DNA of 62,267 nucleotides from Actinomycetota bacterium (GCA_023380915.1 JAMCSM010000228.1:1-62267); one strand, 5' to 3'; counted from the stretch's first letter, positions 51,773 through 60,989 are shown. Notes: generated by a model from the sequence alone, not told the origin. Numbers and translations are program-made.

Positions 51773-53635
51773 ATGAAAAAATTTAAACGCAAAAATAATT
51801 TTTCAATATTACTTTTTATAGCTTCTATTTTTCTGATTATTTTCATGTTTTTTAACCTGAATTCATGCAGTATCGCAGAAAGTCAGATTGCAGAAAAACC
51901 AGCTTCAGGAAATTCTGATGCACAGGGCAGTAATGATTTAAATAATGGTGCTAATGAAAATGGTGACGGCAGTCTGGCAGATAAACAAAATGAAGAGCAA
52001 AAACAAACTTTAATTTTAATTAAAAATAATATTCCCTCTTTTATTGCAGCCATACTTAAACATGAAATCAGTAATAACTTTAATAACAGTGCAGTTGTCA
52101 TGGAAGACGGTATAGTTGCAGATTCAAGTGACTATGATGTAGTTGCAGAAATTGCAAGACCTGAAAGCAAATCCAAAAATTTCATCATCTTTTGTGCTGT
52201 CACCAACTTTTATAATTCATGTGATAACATTTCCATTGAAGAATTTAAAAATTACTGGGATGGGAGCTCTTCAGTTATAAAAGCTTTAAGTGAAGCTGTT
52301 CAGGGCGGAAAGCAGGTAAGCAATACCGGTTCAGACAAAAGCTCTTCCCTAACAGAAAGTTCAGCTAGTGATGCAGAAAGCAGTACCGAAGAAACCATCT
52401 TGTATATTGATGAAGAAACAGAAAAGATTGCCTCAGCAGTTTTTGGAGATCCAAAAAACAGCAATATAAAAATTACTGAAAGCACAAAAATCAAAGACAG
52501 CCTTGAAAATAATCCAAATTCCTTTGCCGTCATCCCTTTTGATGAATTAAGAAAAGAGCTTAAAGTTTTAAATATAGACGGCAGGAGTGTTTTTGATAAG
52601 GATTTTTCTTATGAAAATTATCCTTTTTCATTTTCAGTAAATTTCAGCGGTAATGATTCCGAAAAAGCAGAAAAGCTGAAGGCATTATTTGAAGATGCTT
52701 TTTATTCAAACAGAAATCCGGATAAAATAGCTGTTGTTAATATGACAGGAGTAACTGCCATGGTCAGGGGAGTTGCAAACAGGATGGATACAAAAGGAGT
52801 CCTTTATCCGGGAGAAAAGATAGCAGATATATTGAAAAATGCTGACATTACACATATAAGTAACGAAATTTCCTTCAAGGAAAACTGCAATGCTGGCCAG
52901 AACGGAACAACTTTCTGCAGCAAACCGCAGTATATTGAACTTTTAAAATCAGTTGGAGCTGATCTGATTGAGCTTACAGGAAACCATCTTAACGATTATG
53001 GCTCACAATATCTTGAAAGTACACTTAAAACTTATGAAAGTCTGGGATGGAAATATTTTGGCGGCGGTGCAAATCTTGCCAAGTCTAAAATGCCTGCTTT
53101 ATATGAAATAAACGGTAATAAAATAGCATTTCTTGGATTTAATCAGTTTGGACCTTCTTATGACTGGGCAACAAGAGCAAGTGCCGGTTCTGCTCCCCCT
53201 GACAATCCTTATTATATTAATGAGATTAAAAGACTTAAAGAGCAGGGATATAATGTAATTTTTACTTTCCAGTATGAGGAATCATACAGTTACTTTCCAC
53301 TGGAAAGTCAGATTACAGACTTCAGGATGATGAGAGATGCAGGTGCTGATATAATTAGCGGCAGCCAGGCTCATCAGCCAATGGGATTTGAAATGACAAG
53401 AGAAGGACTGATATGCTACGGACTGGGAAATTTATTTTTTGATCAGATGCAGTCTTCGGAAACAAGGCAGGGCATTATTGTAAAACATGTTTTTTATAAT
53501 GGTAAGCATATAAGCACACAATTTATTCCAACTATTATTGATGATTACTGTCAGCCAAGATTAATGGACGAAGCAGAAAAAGCTGAATTTTATAAATTGC
53601 TTTATAATGCAAGTCATAAAATAAGTCTGCAATAG
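51773..53635 (+). CDS. CapA-family lipoprotein (metallophosphatase fold)
   Basis: 620 residues. A signal ends near FFNLNSC (lipobox Cys about residue 27), then a low-complexity acidic linker, a domain of about 280 residues with a low-complexity Ser-rich segment, and a C-terminal CapA/PgsA domain (about 320-610). CapA segments: TGVTAMVRGVANRM, LTGNHLNDYGSQYL, NKIAFLGFNQ, ISGSQAHQPMGFE and YGLGNLFFDQ. CapA proteins take part in poly-gamma-glutamate or capsule export in some bacteria. The other pgs genes are not here, so the role is open. Confidence 0.86.
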   Translation: MKKFKRKNNFSILLFIASIFLIIFMFFNLNSCSIAESQIAEKPASGNSDAQGSNDLNNGANENGDGSLADKQNEEQKQTLILIKNNIPSFIAAILKHEISNNFNNSAVVMEDGIVADSSDYDVVAEIARPESKSKNFIIFCAVTNFYNSCDNISIEEFKNYWDGSSSVIKALSEAVQGGKQVSNTGSDKSSSLTESSASDAESSTEETILYIDEETEKIASAVFGDPKNSNIKITESTKIKDSLENNPNSFAVIPFDELRKELKVLNIDGRSVFDKDFSYENYPFSFSVNFSGNDSEKAEKLKALFEDAFYSNRNPDKIAVVNMTGVTAMVRGVANRMDTKGVLYPGEKIADILKNADITHISNEISFKENCNAGQNGTTFCSKPQYIELLKSVGADLIELTGNHLNDYGSQYLESTLKTYESLGWKYFGGGANLAKSKMPALYEINGNKIAFLGFNQFGPSYDWATRASAGSAPPDNPYYINEIKRLKEQGYNVIFTFQYEESYSYFPLESQITDFRMMRDAGADIISGSQAHQPMGFEMTREGLICYGLGNLFFDQMQSSETRQGIIVKHVFYNGKHISTQFIPTIIDDYCQPRLMDEAEKAEFYKLLYNASHKISLQ

Positions 53636-53674
53636 CATTAAAAGGTACTTGAAAAATAAAAATGGTCTGTAAAT

Positions 53675-54331
53675 TCAAATGTTCAAATTTTCTTTACTAA
53701 ATACTGTTGCAGAAAAAATATAAATCTCACAATTTTTTTCCTGCCAGCATGTTTCATATAAACCAGCTTTATTGCATGTTTCTTTTAGAAATTGCATCCT
53801 GTCCCAATTGTAATCTGTGGCAACCTGAGGAAGCAGAAGACCCTGGTAAAACCCTTTCTTTATAAAAAGTCCATGCTTACCAACTTTAATTTCATTAATG
53901 TTATTTATAAGCTTAAATGGAGAAAGAACCGATATTTCAATTTCAATATTTTTAAGGTCTCTTTCTGTCAGGGGATAAAAACGGGGGTCGTTTAATGCAG
54001 CTTCTCTTGCCATCATTTTTACAGTTTCCCATAAAGGATTTACAGCTCTGGTATTACCGATACATCCGCGCAGTTTGCCATTAATTGTTATGGTTACAAA
54101 AGCACCGCATTTTTTGTTTAAATTTACATCATTTATGGTCGGGATATTTGGCTTTGTTCCAAGAACCGCACTTTTAATTGATTCCAGTGCGATTTCAAGC
54201 AAAATCATTTTTTCCTTCTTATTTAAATTCATACTGGTTACATCATCTGATGCATCTTCAAAAGATGAGTTGTTTGCTCCTTCTGAATTTGATTTATTTT
54301 CTGATGAGAAGTCCTTATTTTTGGGATTCAT
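53675..54331 (-). CDS. AMMECR1-domain protein (AmmeMemoRadiSam system A)
   Basis: 218 residues with a disordered Ser/Asn N-terminus (about 1-40), then the AMMECR1 domain: KKCGAFVTITINGKLRGCIG, AREAALNDPRFYPLTERDL, GLLLPQVATDYNWDRMQFL. The conserved RGCIG motif is intact. It is usually encoded with a Memo protein and a radical SAM enzyme; the Memo gene is directly upstream here, 19 bases apart. The biochemical role of this trio is poorly known. Confidence 0.92.
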   Translation of the reverse strand: MNPKNKDFSSENKSNSEGANNSSFEDASDDVTSMNLNKKEKMILLEIALESIKSAVLGTKPNIPTINDVNLNKKCGAFVTITINGKLRGCIGNTRAVNPLWETVKMMAREAALNDPRFYPLTERDLKNIEIEISVLSPFKLINNINEIKVGKHGLFIKKGFYQGLLLPQVATDYNWDRMQFLKETCNKAGLYETCWQEKNCEIYIFSATVFSKENLNI

Positions 54332-54350
54332 AATATTACCCCCTTTTCTT

Positions 54351-55214
54351 TTAATGATTCGTTTTTGCTGCTTGACTTAAATTTTTATCTTCATACAATG
54401 CTGCAGCAAGATAGCCTACAACTGCTTTTCTATCACCCGTAATGTCTCCGGAGTTTAAATACTTTAAAATCACGGCTTTGTTTGCTCCAAGATTTTTTGC
54501 GGCAATCATTGCAGCAGCTACCGGTCCGCCTCCGCACATTTCAATATTTTCCTTTAAAAATTGCAATTCAAGATTTTCAATGTCAAATTTTTCAACAAGT
54601 TTTTCAGCCTCGCTGTCAAGCACAATAGCTTCAGCATATGGATGATAATGGGAAAGATCTGTGGAAGCTACAATAAGGATATTTTCACCTTTAAATATTT
54701 TACCTATGGCATTACCGATACTATGAATATTATTACTGTTTTGCGCACCGATAACTGCAGGTATGAATTCAAATTCATCAAACAAGTATTGCAGAAATGG
54801 CAACTGTACCTCGATGCTGTGTTCATTATTGTGACCAAGATCTGAAAAACGTATATTAGGACTGCTTTCTACAAGCATTTTGCTTCGCTTCTTATCAACA
54901 TTAACTCTTCCAAGAGGAGTTCTGTATGCATCTCCATCAAAAACAGATACATAATCAAAATATTCTGAATGGGAAGGAGATATGATAATTATAGTGTCAT
55001 ATTTCTTATTGTTTATCTGCTTATATGAATATGCAGCTACCTGGCCTGAATATATATAGCCTGCATGAGGACAGATCAATGCCTTGATATTATTAATGTC
55101 AAGAAATTTTGCATTGTTAAAATAATCCTCAAGCTGCATCTTAAGAGTATAGGGATCATTCGGATAAAAAGAGCCTGCTACTATGCTGTCTCTTATTTTC
55201 TCATATTTATACAT
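54351..55214 (-). CDS. Memo-like protein (AmmeMemoRadiSam system B)
   Basis: 287 residues of the Memo family, related in fold to class III dioxygenases. Metal-binding His lie in CPHAGYIYSGQVAAYSY, NEHSIEVQLPFLQYL and ASTDLSHYHPYAEA. A Cys is in NIEMCGGGPVAAAMIA. It is in an operon with the AMMECR1-domain gene downstream. The third partner, a radical SAM enzyme, is not in the window. Confidence 0.93.
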   Translation of the reverse strand: MYKYEKIRDSIVAGSFYPNDPYTLKMQLEDYFNNAKFLDINNIKALICPHAGYIYSGQVAAYSYKQINNKKYDTIIIISPSHSEYFDYVSVFDGDAYRTPLGRVNVDKKRSKMLVESSPNIRFSDLGHNNEHSIEVQLPFLQYLFDEFEFIPAVIGAQNSNNIHSIGNAIGKIFKGENILIVASTDLSHYHPYAEAIVLDSEAEKLVEKFDIENLELQFLKENIEMCGGGPVAAAMIAAKNLGANKAVILKYLNSGDITGDRKAVVGYLAAALYEDKNLSQAAKTNH

Positions 55215-55277
55215 AACATTCCCCTTTGTTAAACATAAACTGCCTTCTGAAACCTGCCAGGTTTTAAGGGCACCCTG

Positions 55278-55508
55278 CTACCTGGAAATAAATCTTATAA
55301 TAATTGTAAGTATTATAGTTAAAATAATACTAACAATTATACTGGTTGCAAGAGGAAAATAAAAAGTAAAGTTCTCCCTCTTTACAACAATGTCGCCTGG
55401 AAGTTTTCCAAAGACGGGAATCTTTGCCAGCAGAAATAAAATCCCGCCAGTGATGGCTATCCCAATTCCTATAAATATTAAAATTTTAGCAATATTTCCC
55501 AAATTCAT
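55278..55508 (-). CDS. DUF2905 small membrane protein
   Basis: 76 residues with two hydrophobic helices. The middle block KIPVFGKLPGDIVVKRENFT followed by FYFPLATSI is the DUF2905 signature. The function is unknown. It is often found near Holliday-junction genes in other bacteria; not so here. Confidence 0.9.
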   Translation of the reverse strand: MNLGNIAKILIFIGIGIAITGGILFLLAKIPVFGKLPGDIVVKRENFTFYFPLATSIIVSIILTIILTIIIRFISR

Positions 55509-55689
55509 ATTAATATAATTATATTCAAAATAAGTTTTTTTTAAAATGCTGTAATTTTATAAACTTTTGATATATTAAACCAGTATATAAATAATTCCTC
55601 ACTGCTTTCCGGAAGTCTCAAAGGAAAATCTTAAGGAAATCTTGACATTATGAATTTCTATTAAGATAATATTTAAGCTGTTTCAGATT

Positions 55690-55765
55690 GCTGGTGTAGC
55701 TCAATTGGTAGAGCAGCTGACTTGTAATCAGCAGGTTGGGGGTTCAAGTCCTCTCGCCAGCTCCA
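55690..55765 (+). tRNA. tRNA-Thr (TGT)
   Basis: 76 bases including encoded CCA. The acceptor GCTGGTG pairs with CGCCAGC, the D-arm has GTAGCTCAATTGGTAGAGC, and the anticodon stem GCTGA/TCAGC has loop CTTGTAA with anticodon TGT. The T-loop is GGTTCAAGTCC. Confidence 0.96.
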
Positions 55766-55804
55766 TTAGCTAAAAATTAAAAAGAGTATTCTCCTTTATT
55801 TAAT

Positions 55805-55890
55805 GGAGGGGTGCCCGAGCGGCCAAAGGGAGCAGACTGTAAATCTGCCGGTTCACGCCTACATAGGTTCAAATCCTATCCCCTCCACCA
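55805..55890 (+). tRNA. tRNA-Tyr (GTA)
   Basis: 86 bases including CCA, with the long variable arm of bacterial tRNA-Tyr. The acceptor GGAGGGG pairs with CCCCTCC; the anticodon stem CAGA/TCTG has a loop with anticodon GTA. Its 3' end (from 55870) is duplicated at 56057. Confidence 0.95.
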
Positions 55891-55963
55891 TAAACTTTAA
55901 AAGTAAAAGTTGACTATAGATTATGGTTCAAATATGACGGTGCCATATTTGAACAGAGGATTT
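55870..55963 (+). repeat. 94-bp direct repeat, copy 1 (includes tRNA-Tyr 3' end)
   Basis: This segment runs from the T-loop of tRNA-Tyr through the CCA and 73 bases of flank. It recurs without a mismatch at 56057-56150. It includes a perfect hairpin at 55926-55954 (GTTCAAATATG / CATATTTGAAC, 7-base loop) and ends in AGGATTT. Confidence 0.97.
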
Positions 55964-56056
55964 GAAAGGACGGAGTGGAGCGAAGCGGATGAACGAAGTG
56001 AAGAGCGAAGCGCAATGAGTCCGCGTCCCTGCAGCGAACGAAGTGAGACGAAAGGA
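55964..56056 (+). repeat. GC-rich segment with CGAAG mini-hairpin motifs between repeats
   Basis: 93 bases, 57 percent G+C by hand count, within a strongly AT-rich region. It has two GCGAAGC motifs (55980 and 56005) and two ACGAAGT motifs (55993 and 56038). GCGAAGC is known as an unusually stable DNA mini-hairpin. GAAAGGAC stands at both borders (55964 and 56050). No coding potential. Confidence 0.85.
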
Positions 56057-56150
56057 CAAATCCTATCCCCTCCACCATAAACTTTAAAAGTAAAAGTTGA
56101 CTATAGATTATGGTTCAAATATGACGGTGCCATATTTGAACAGAGGATTT
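56057..56150 (+). repeat. 94-bp direct repeat, copy 2
   Basis: A perfect copy of 55870-55963, including 21 bases of the tRNA-Tyr 3' end with CCA and the hairpin (56113-56141). It does not make a whole tRNA gene. Confidence 0.97.
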
Positions 56151-56164
56151 CATTTTCCGAAACT

Positions 56165-56240
56165 GCCCGTGTAGCTCAGCTGGTAGAGCATTTCCTCGGT
56201 AAGGAAAAGGTCATCGGTTCAATTCCGATCGCGGGCTCCA
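56165..56240 (+). tRNA. tRNA-Thr (GGT)
   Basis: 76 bases including CCA. The acceptor GCCCGTG pairs with CGCGGGC; the anticodon stem TTTCC/GGAAA has loop TCGGTAA with anticodon GGT. The T-arm is ATCGGTTCAATTCCGAT. Confidence 0.95.
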
Positions 56241-56547
56241 TTTAATTCTTTGAGTAAAATAAATGAATTAATGAATGAAATGAATTGCCGTACATAATTG
56301 AGGAACGCTGCGATAAGAGTGCTAAATTTAAATAAATTTTTAATATTATTGCATATTTGCAAAAAATTTAAATTTTTAAAATAATATTTTTTTTAACACA
56401 TTAAACATGTATAATTACATAAAATTTATGTTGAACATTTAACATTGGGCTCAAAAAAAGTTTATCTTTCTCTTATTTAAACAGAATGCAATAATTTTTT
56501 AATTTTTATTAAATTAAATAATAAAAAGAAATATTGAAAGGAGAAAA
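56241..56547. other. Intergenic region upstream of hppA
   Basis: 307 AT-rich bases between tRNA-Thr and hppA. It should carry the hppA promoter. No gene, riboswitch or repeat was recognised. Confidence 0.5.
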
Positions 56548-58791
56548 ATGGGTTTTGCAGACATTGCATTATATGCAGTAGTGGCAGTTAGTATTTTAGC
56601 ACTACTATATGCAGTATTTTTAGCTCGCCAGGTACTTAGAGAAAAAACAGGGACAAGCAAGGCTCAGGAAGTTGCTGAAGCAATTAAGTCAGGCGCTCAA
56701 GCTTATCTGAAAAGGCAGTTCAAGGCTGTACTTCTTTTGATAGCTATCCTATTTGCAGCAATTTTTGCTTCTGCTTATTTTGCAAGACAGCCTTTAAACA
56801 TATCAATTGCCCGTGCGGTAGCATTTCTGATTGGAGCTTTATTTTCTGCAGCAGTTGGTTATCTTGGGATGAATATGGCAATTGCTGGTAATAGAAGAGT
56901 CGTTGTTGCTGCAGAAAGAAGCATAAGGGAAGCATTAAGGATTGCATACAGGGCAGGAACGATTACAGGGATGCTTACTGATGGACTCGGACTGCTTGGC
57001 GGAACTATTATATTCATAATATTTAAACTTAAATCCCCGGAGGTGCTGCTTGGGTTCGGATTTGGCGGTACTCTTCTTGCATTATTCATGAGAGTAGGCG
57101 GAGGAATCTACACAAAAGCTGCAGATGTAGGAGCTGATCTTGTAGGAAAGGTTGAAAAAGGTATTCCTGAAGATGATCCAAGAAATGCTGCAGTAATTGC
57201 TGATCTGGTTGGCGACAATGTTGGGGACTGTGCCGGTATGGCTGCAGATATTTTTGAATCTTACGAAGTTACAATTGTTTCAGCATTAATACTTGCGCTT
57301 GCACTACTGCCTTTTGACATCAAATGGCTGATATTTCCATTGCTTGTAAGGGCTATCGGAGTGGTAAGCTCCATTATTGGAACTTATGCAGTTTCGTGGT
57401 GGAAAACTAAAGATCCGTTCAAGTCAATGGATTTTTCTTATGATTTATCTTCAATCATATCCATAACTTCCTTTTTCTTCATCTCTTATTTCTATGTACA
57501 TGATTTAAGAGTTTTCTGGACAACTGCTTTAGGTATAGCTCTTGCAATTGCATTTAACAAATTTACATCATATTTTACTCATCCTGACCATTCTCCGGTA
57601 ACAAATCTTGCAAAAACAACAAAAACAGGACCGGCAACATTAATACTTAATGGAATTTCACTTGGTTTTGAAAGTTCGGTATGGGCAATCCTTATAATTG
57701 CAGTTGTTATTTTTGCTTCAATTCTTATATTCATGAAATCAGGAATTACCTTCATATTATACGGAGTAGCTTTAACAGGTATAGGAATGCTTTCCCATAC
57801 AGGAAATAATGTAGCAATGGACGTTTTCGGACCAATTGCTGACAATGCTAATGGAATTGCCGAGATGTCAGGTGCCAGCAAAGGATCAAGACAAATCCTT
57901 GCTGATCTGGATGCTGCAGGTAATACCACTAAAGCAATTACAAAGGGTATTGCAATAGCTTCCGCAGTAATTGCTGCAGTTTCACTTTTTGGTTCATTTA
58001 CAGAGATAACAGGACTTCAAAAAATAGGGCTTTCCCTCTCAGATCCGATGGTATTTATAGGACTTATGATTGGCGGTGCAATACCATTTTTGTTTTCCTC
58101 ACTTGCTATAAAAGCCGTAGGGCGTGCTGCAGGCATAATTGTTGAAGAAGTCAGGCATCAGTTTAAAAGACCAGGTGTAATGACAGGAGAAGTGAAACCT
58201 CAATATGCAAGAGTTGTTGAAATATGTACAAAATCAGCCCAGAAGGAATTATTATCTCTTGGTTTGATTGCAATTTTAACTCCAATCCTTGTGGGTTTCA
58301 GTCTTAAGGAAAAGGCTCTTGGTGGATTTTTAGCAGGAATTATCTTAAGCGGACAGCTTCTTGCAGTATTTATGGCAAACTCAGGCGGCGCCTGGGATAA
58401 TGCCAAGAAAAAGATAGAGGACGGCTTTATAGGCGGGAAAGGAAGCGAAGAGCATAAGGCTGCTGTTATTGGTGATACTGTCGGGGATCCGCTGAAAGAT
58501 ACCGCGGGTCCGGCTTTAAACCCAATGATAAAAGTAATCAATCTCATTTCACTCTTAATTGCTCCATTAATTATTACTATGAGCAAGCAGTCTCCAATAA
58601 TCAGTTATGCAATAAGCGGAGTGCTTATGATAATAATTGTCTGGGCTATCTGGAAAAGCAAATCAGACAGGGTTACATTCAAACTTGATGATAATGTCAA
58701 AAGTAATGATGATATTAATAAAATAAGTTTAAACGAACCTGAAAAAGCTGTATTAAGACTGAGTGAAAATATTGAGGGTGAAGAAAATTAA
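56548..58791 (+). CDS. hppA: Membrane-bound proton-pumping pyrophosphatase, K+-independent type
   Basis: 747 residues with about sixteen helices. It couples PPi hydrolysis to cation pumping and so stores energy in anaerobes. Catalytic blocks: GGGIYTKAADVGADLVGKVE, DDPRNAAVIADLVGDNVGDC, and IGDTVGDPLKDTAGPALN near the C-terminus. The residue pattern GNTTKAITKG has Lys and Thr at the two positions that mark K+-independent enzymes, so H+ pumping is the likely mode. A GAAAGGAGAAAA site gives the start and a strong terminator follows. Confidence 0.97.
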   Translation: MGFADIALYAVVAVSILALLYAVFLARQVLREKTGTSKAQEVAEAIKSGAQAYLKRQFKAVLLLIAILFAAIFASAYFARQPLNISIARAVAFLIGALFSAAVGYLGMNMAIAGNRRVVVAAERSIREALRIAYRAGTITGMLTDGLGLLGGTIIFIIFKLKSPEVLLGFGFGGTLLALFMRVGGGIYTKAADVGADLVGKVEKGIPEDDPRNAAVIADLVGDNVGDCAGMAADIFESYEVTIVSALILALALLPFDIKWLIFPLLVRAIGVVSSIIGTYAVSWWKTKDPFKSMDFSYDLSSIISITSFFFISYFYVHDLRVFWTTALGIALAIAFNKFTSYFTHPDHSPVTNLAKTTKTGPATLILNGISLGFESSVWAILIIAVVIFASILIFMKSGITFILYGVALTGIGMLSHTGNNVAMDVFGPIADNANGIAEMSGASKGSRQILADLDAAGNTTKAITKGIAIASAVIAAVSLFGSFTEITGLQKIGLSLSDPMVFIGLMIGGAIPFLFSSLAIKAVGRAAGIIVEEVRHQFKRPGVMTGEVKPQYARVVEICTKSAQKELLSLGLIAILTPILVGFSLKEKALGGFLAGIILSGQLLAVFMANSGGAWDNAKKKIEDGFIGGKGSEEHKAAVIGDTVGDPLKDTAGPALNPMIKVINLISLLIAPLIITMSKQSPIISYAISGVLMIIIVWAIWKSKSDRVTFKLDDNVKSNDDINKISLNEPEKAVLRLSENIEGEEN

Positions 58792-58845
58792 TAAATAAAA
58801 TAAGAAAAACTGAAGTTAAATATTCATCAGTTCAATTATTTTAAT

Positions 58846-58895
58846 TTAATGAGAGCAAATAAGATAGCAAGCAGATTATTTGCTCTCATTTATTT
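58846..58895 (+). terminator. Intrinsic terminator after hppA
   Basis: AATGAGAGCAAATAA pairs with TTATTTGCTCTCATT over 15 bases around a 13-base loop, followed by a T-rich run. Confidence 0.88.
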
Positions 58896-58942
58896 AATTA
58901 AATTAAAAAATTGAGTATTTAAAAAAATAAAAAGTTACTGTT

Positions 58943-59659
58943 ATGGATGCCAGAAAAGTAGAAAATTTATTTGACAATATTTCAAAAAGATATGATATCG
59001 CCAATTTTTTTACAAGTCTTGGAATAGAAAGATACTGGAGAAAAAAATTCTCAAGATACATATCAGGAAGTGAGAAATGCATACTTGATGCTTGCTGCGG
59101 GACGGGTTTTTCCACTTTTAATATAATTAATAAGGTAAAAGAAAAAGACTCAAGGATTTTTGGAGTTGATTTTTCAGAGGAAATGCTTGAAGTTGCAGGA
59201 AAAAGACTGGCAAAAATTAACTTAAAATCCAGGAAAAGAATTAGTCCGGAAATTAAATTTTTGCAGGATGATGTATTGGATTTGAAGTTTACAGAAAATT
59301 ATTTTGACCTTATTACGATAGTTTTCGGTATCAGGAATGTTGCAAACAGAGAACAGGCACTTAAAGAATTTTTAAGGGTTGCAAAGCCTGAAGCAAGGCT
59401 GGTTATTATGGAATTTAATTACCCGGAAAATCAAATCTTCAGAAAAATTTACAGTTTTTATATGAATAAAATTCTTATAAATATTGGAGGCTTGATTACC
59501 AGAAACAGGGAAGCTTACAGTTATCTGGTCCGCACAATTAGAAACTTTCCTGCTGTTGATGAATTTTCGGATCTGATAAAATCAGCAGGCTGGACTGATG
59601 TTAAAGCACAGAAGATGACATTTGGGACATGCACAATTTTTTCTGCTGTAAAGAAATAG
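58943..59659 (+). CDS. menG: Demethylmenaquinone / ubiquinone methyltransferase (MenG/UbiE)
   Basis: 238 residues of the UbiE/MenG class I methyltransferase family, which makes menaquinone from demethylmenaquinone with S-adenosylmethionine. Segments: VENLFDNISKRYDIANFFTS, ILDACCGTGFSTFNI (SAM site), GVDFSEEMLEVAGKRLAK, TIVFGIRNVANREQALKEF and a C-terminal FGTCTIFSAVK. Other menaquinone genes are not in the window. If functional, it implies a quinone pool that could serve the complex I-like cluster. Confidence 0.92.
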   Translation: MDARKVENLFDNISKRYDIANFFTSLGIERYWRKKFSRYISGSEKCILDACCGTGFSTFNIINKVKEKDSRIFGVDFSEEMLEVAGKRLAKINLKSRKRISPEIKFLQDDVLDLKFTENYFDLITIVFGIRNVANREQALKEFLRVAKPEARLVIMEFNYPENQIFRKIYSFYMNKILINIGGLITRNREAYSYLVRTIRNFPAVDEFSDLIKSAGWTDVKAQKMTFGTCTIFSAVKK

Positions 59660-59831
59660 CAGGCTTATTTATCTTGAAAATTTTTCTGAATTTATATCAA
59701 ATATCAATTTCAAATATATATTTATTTTTAATCAGGGTACTTTTATTTTCATAACTATAAATTGTGATATAATAGGCTAAAATTATGAGGCAAAACAGCA
59801 GGAAACATTACTTTAAAGTATAAAATTAAGG

Positions 59832-59918
59832 ATGAGCAGTATATTAAAATATGAAATTATTATTTACTGTAGCAAAGAGGATGAAGCCTATATTGCAGAA
59901 TTAATAATAACAAAATAA
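59832..59918 (+). pseudogene. Truncated HicB-like antitoxin remnant
   Basis: A 28-residue frame, MSSILKYEIIIYCSKEDEAY then IAELIITK, matches the N-terminus of HicB-family antitoxins (KYEIIIYWSKED-x-AYIAEVPEL) and then stops. An AAGGATG context precedes the ATG weakly. No HicA toxin gene is adjacent. It is likely a relic. Confidence 0.6.
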
Positions 59919-59937
59919 ATAATTTTCTGGCGGAGCG

Positions 59938-60888
59938 ATGATCTCAATATTAAAAACTGACTTGCAAACAAATGAAACCAGGGGAATTGATGTAATTGAA
60001 AAAGGGTGCTGGATAGTACTTAGAAATCCTTCAGATGCTGAAATTGAGAGAGTGGCAAATGAAGGAAAACTTACTGCTGATTTTTTGAGAGCTGCACTTG
60101 ACAGGGAAGAAAGTTCCCGTATTGAGATTGAAGGAAAAGAAATATTAATTATCCTTGATATTCCTGTAATAAACTTTGTTGAGAAAGCAAAAGAAAAATC
60201 AGTTCAGTATGTTACATTGCCTCTGGGAATTGTTTTAAATGATGATATTATTGTTACAGTTTGTCTTGCCGACAATAAGATAATTGATGATTTTACTGCC
60301 GGCAGAATAAAAAGCTTCTTTACATTTAAAAAAATAAGATTTATTCTCCAAATACTTTTGAGAGTTTCAAGTTACTATTTAAAATATTTGAAGCAGATTG
60401 ATAAAACCAGCCAGATTATTGAAAATACTTTGCATAAATCAATGAAAAACAAGGAGCTTATCCAGCTTCTTTCTCTTGAAAAAAGCCTGGTTTATTTTTC
60501 CACATCGCTGAAGGCAAACGAGTCCCTGCTTGAAAAAATGCTTAAGCTAAAATTTTTAAAGCAATATCCCGAAGATGAAGATTTGCTTGAAGATGCAGTT
60601 ATTGAAAACAAGCAGGCTATTGAAATGGCAAACATATATAGCAATATTTTAACAGGAACCATGGATGCCTTTGCTTCGATTATTAACAATAATTTAAATA
60701 TGGTCATGAAAATTCTGACCTCAATTACAATTGTAATGTCTGTTCCTACAATTATAGGAGCATTTTTTGGAATGAATGTTCCTGTACCCATGGGAGAATT
60801 CCGCTACGGGTTTCTTATTATTATCCTTATTACAGGTGTAATCGCGGGAGTAGTTACTTATATTCTTGCAAGGAAAAACATGTTTTAA
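59938..60888 (+). CDS. corA: CorA-family magnesium/divalent cation transporter
   Basis: 316 residues: a large cytosolic N-terminal domain (1-250) with the long stalk helix and two C-terminal transmembrane helices. The pore motif Gly-Met-Asn lies in GAFFGMNVPVPMGEF between the helices. It works as a pentamer, taking up Mg2+ or a related ion. A GGCGGAGCG site precedes the ATG. A strong terminator follows. Confidence 0.94.
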   Translation: MISILKTDLQTNETRGIDVIEKGCWIVLRNPSDAEIERVANEGKLTADFLRAALDREESSRIEIEGKEILIILDIPVINFVEKAKEKSVQYVTLPLGIVLNDDIIVTVCLADNKIIDDFTAGRIKSFFTFKKIRFILQILLRVSSYYLKYLKQIDKTSQIIENTLHKSMKNKELIQLLSLEKSLVYFSTSLKANESLLEKMLKLKFLKQYPEDEDLLEDAVIENKQAIEMANIYSNILTGTMDAFASIINNNLNMVMKILTSITIVMSVPTIIGAFFGMNVPVPMGEFRYGFLIIILITGVIAGVVTYILARKNMF

Positions 60889-60924
60889 AGGCATGTTACC
60901 AGTTAATTTCATGTTATTTGAAAA

Positions 60925-60985
60925 ATAAAAAAACCCTGCTCAGTTAAACATTAGCTTAAATGTTACTTTGCAGGGTTTATAAAAA
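60925..60985. terminator. Bidirectional terminator hairpin
   Basis: AAACCCTGC and GCAGGGTTT pair around a loop that has its own small stem (AACATTAGCTTAAATGTT). A-runs on one side and T-rich bases on the other would serve corA (+) and the 15-codon ORF (-). Confidence 0.82.
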
Positions 60986-60989
60986 ACAT

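Noticed and set aside
56057..56150. Second tRNA-Tyr gene
   Set aside because: Only the last 21 bases of the tRNA are copied; no acceptor, D-arm or anticodon.
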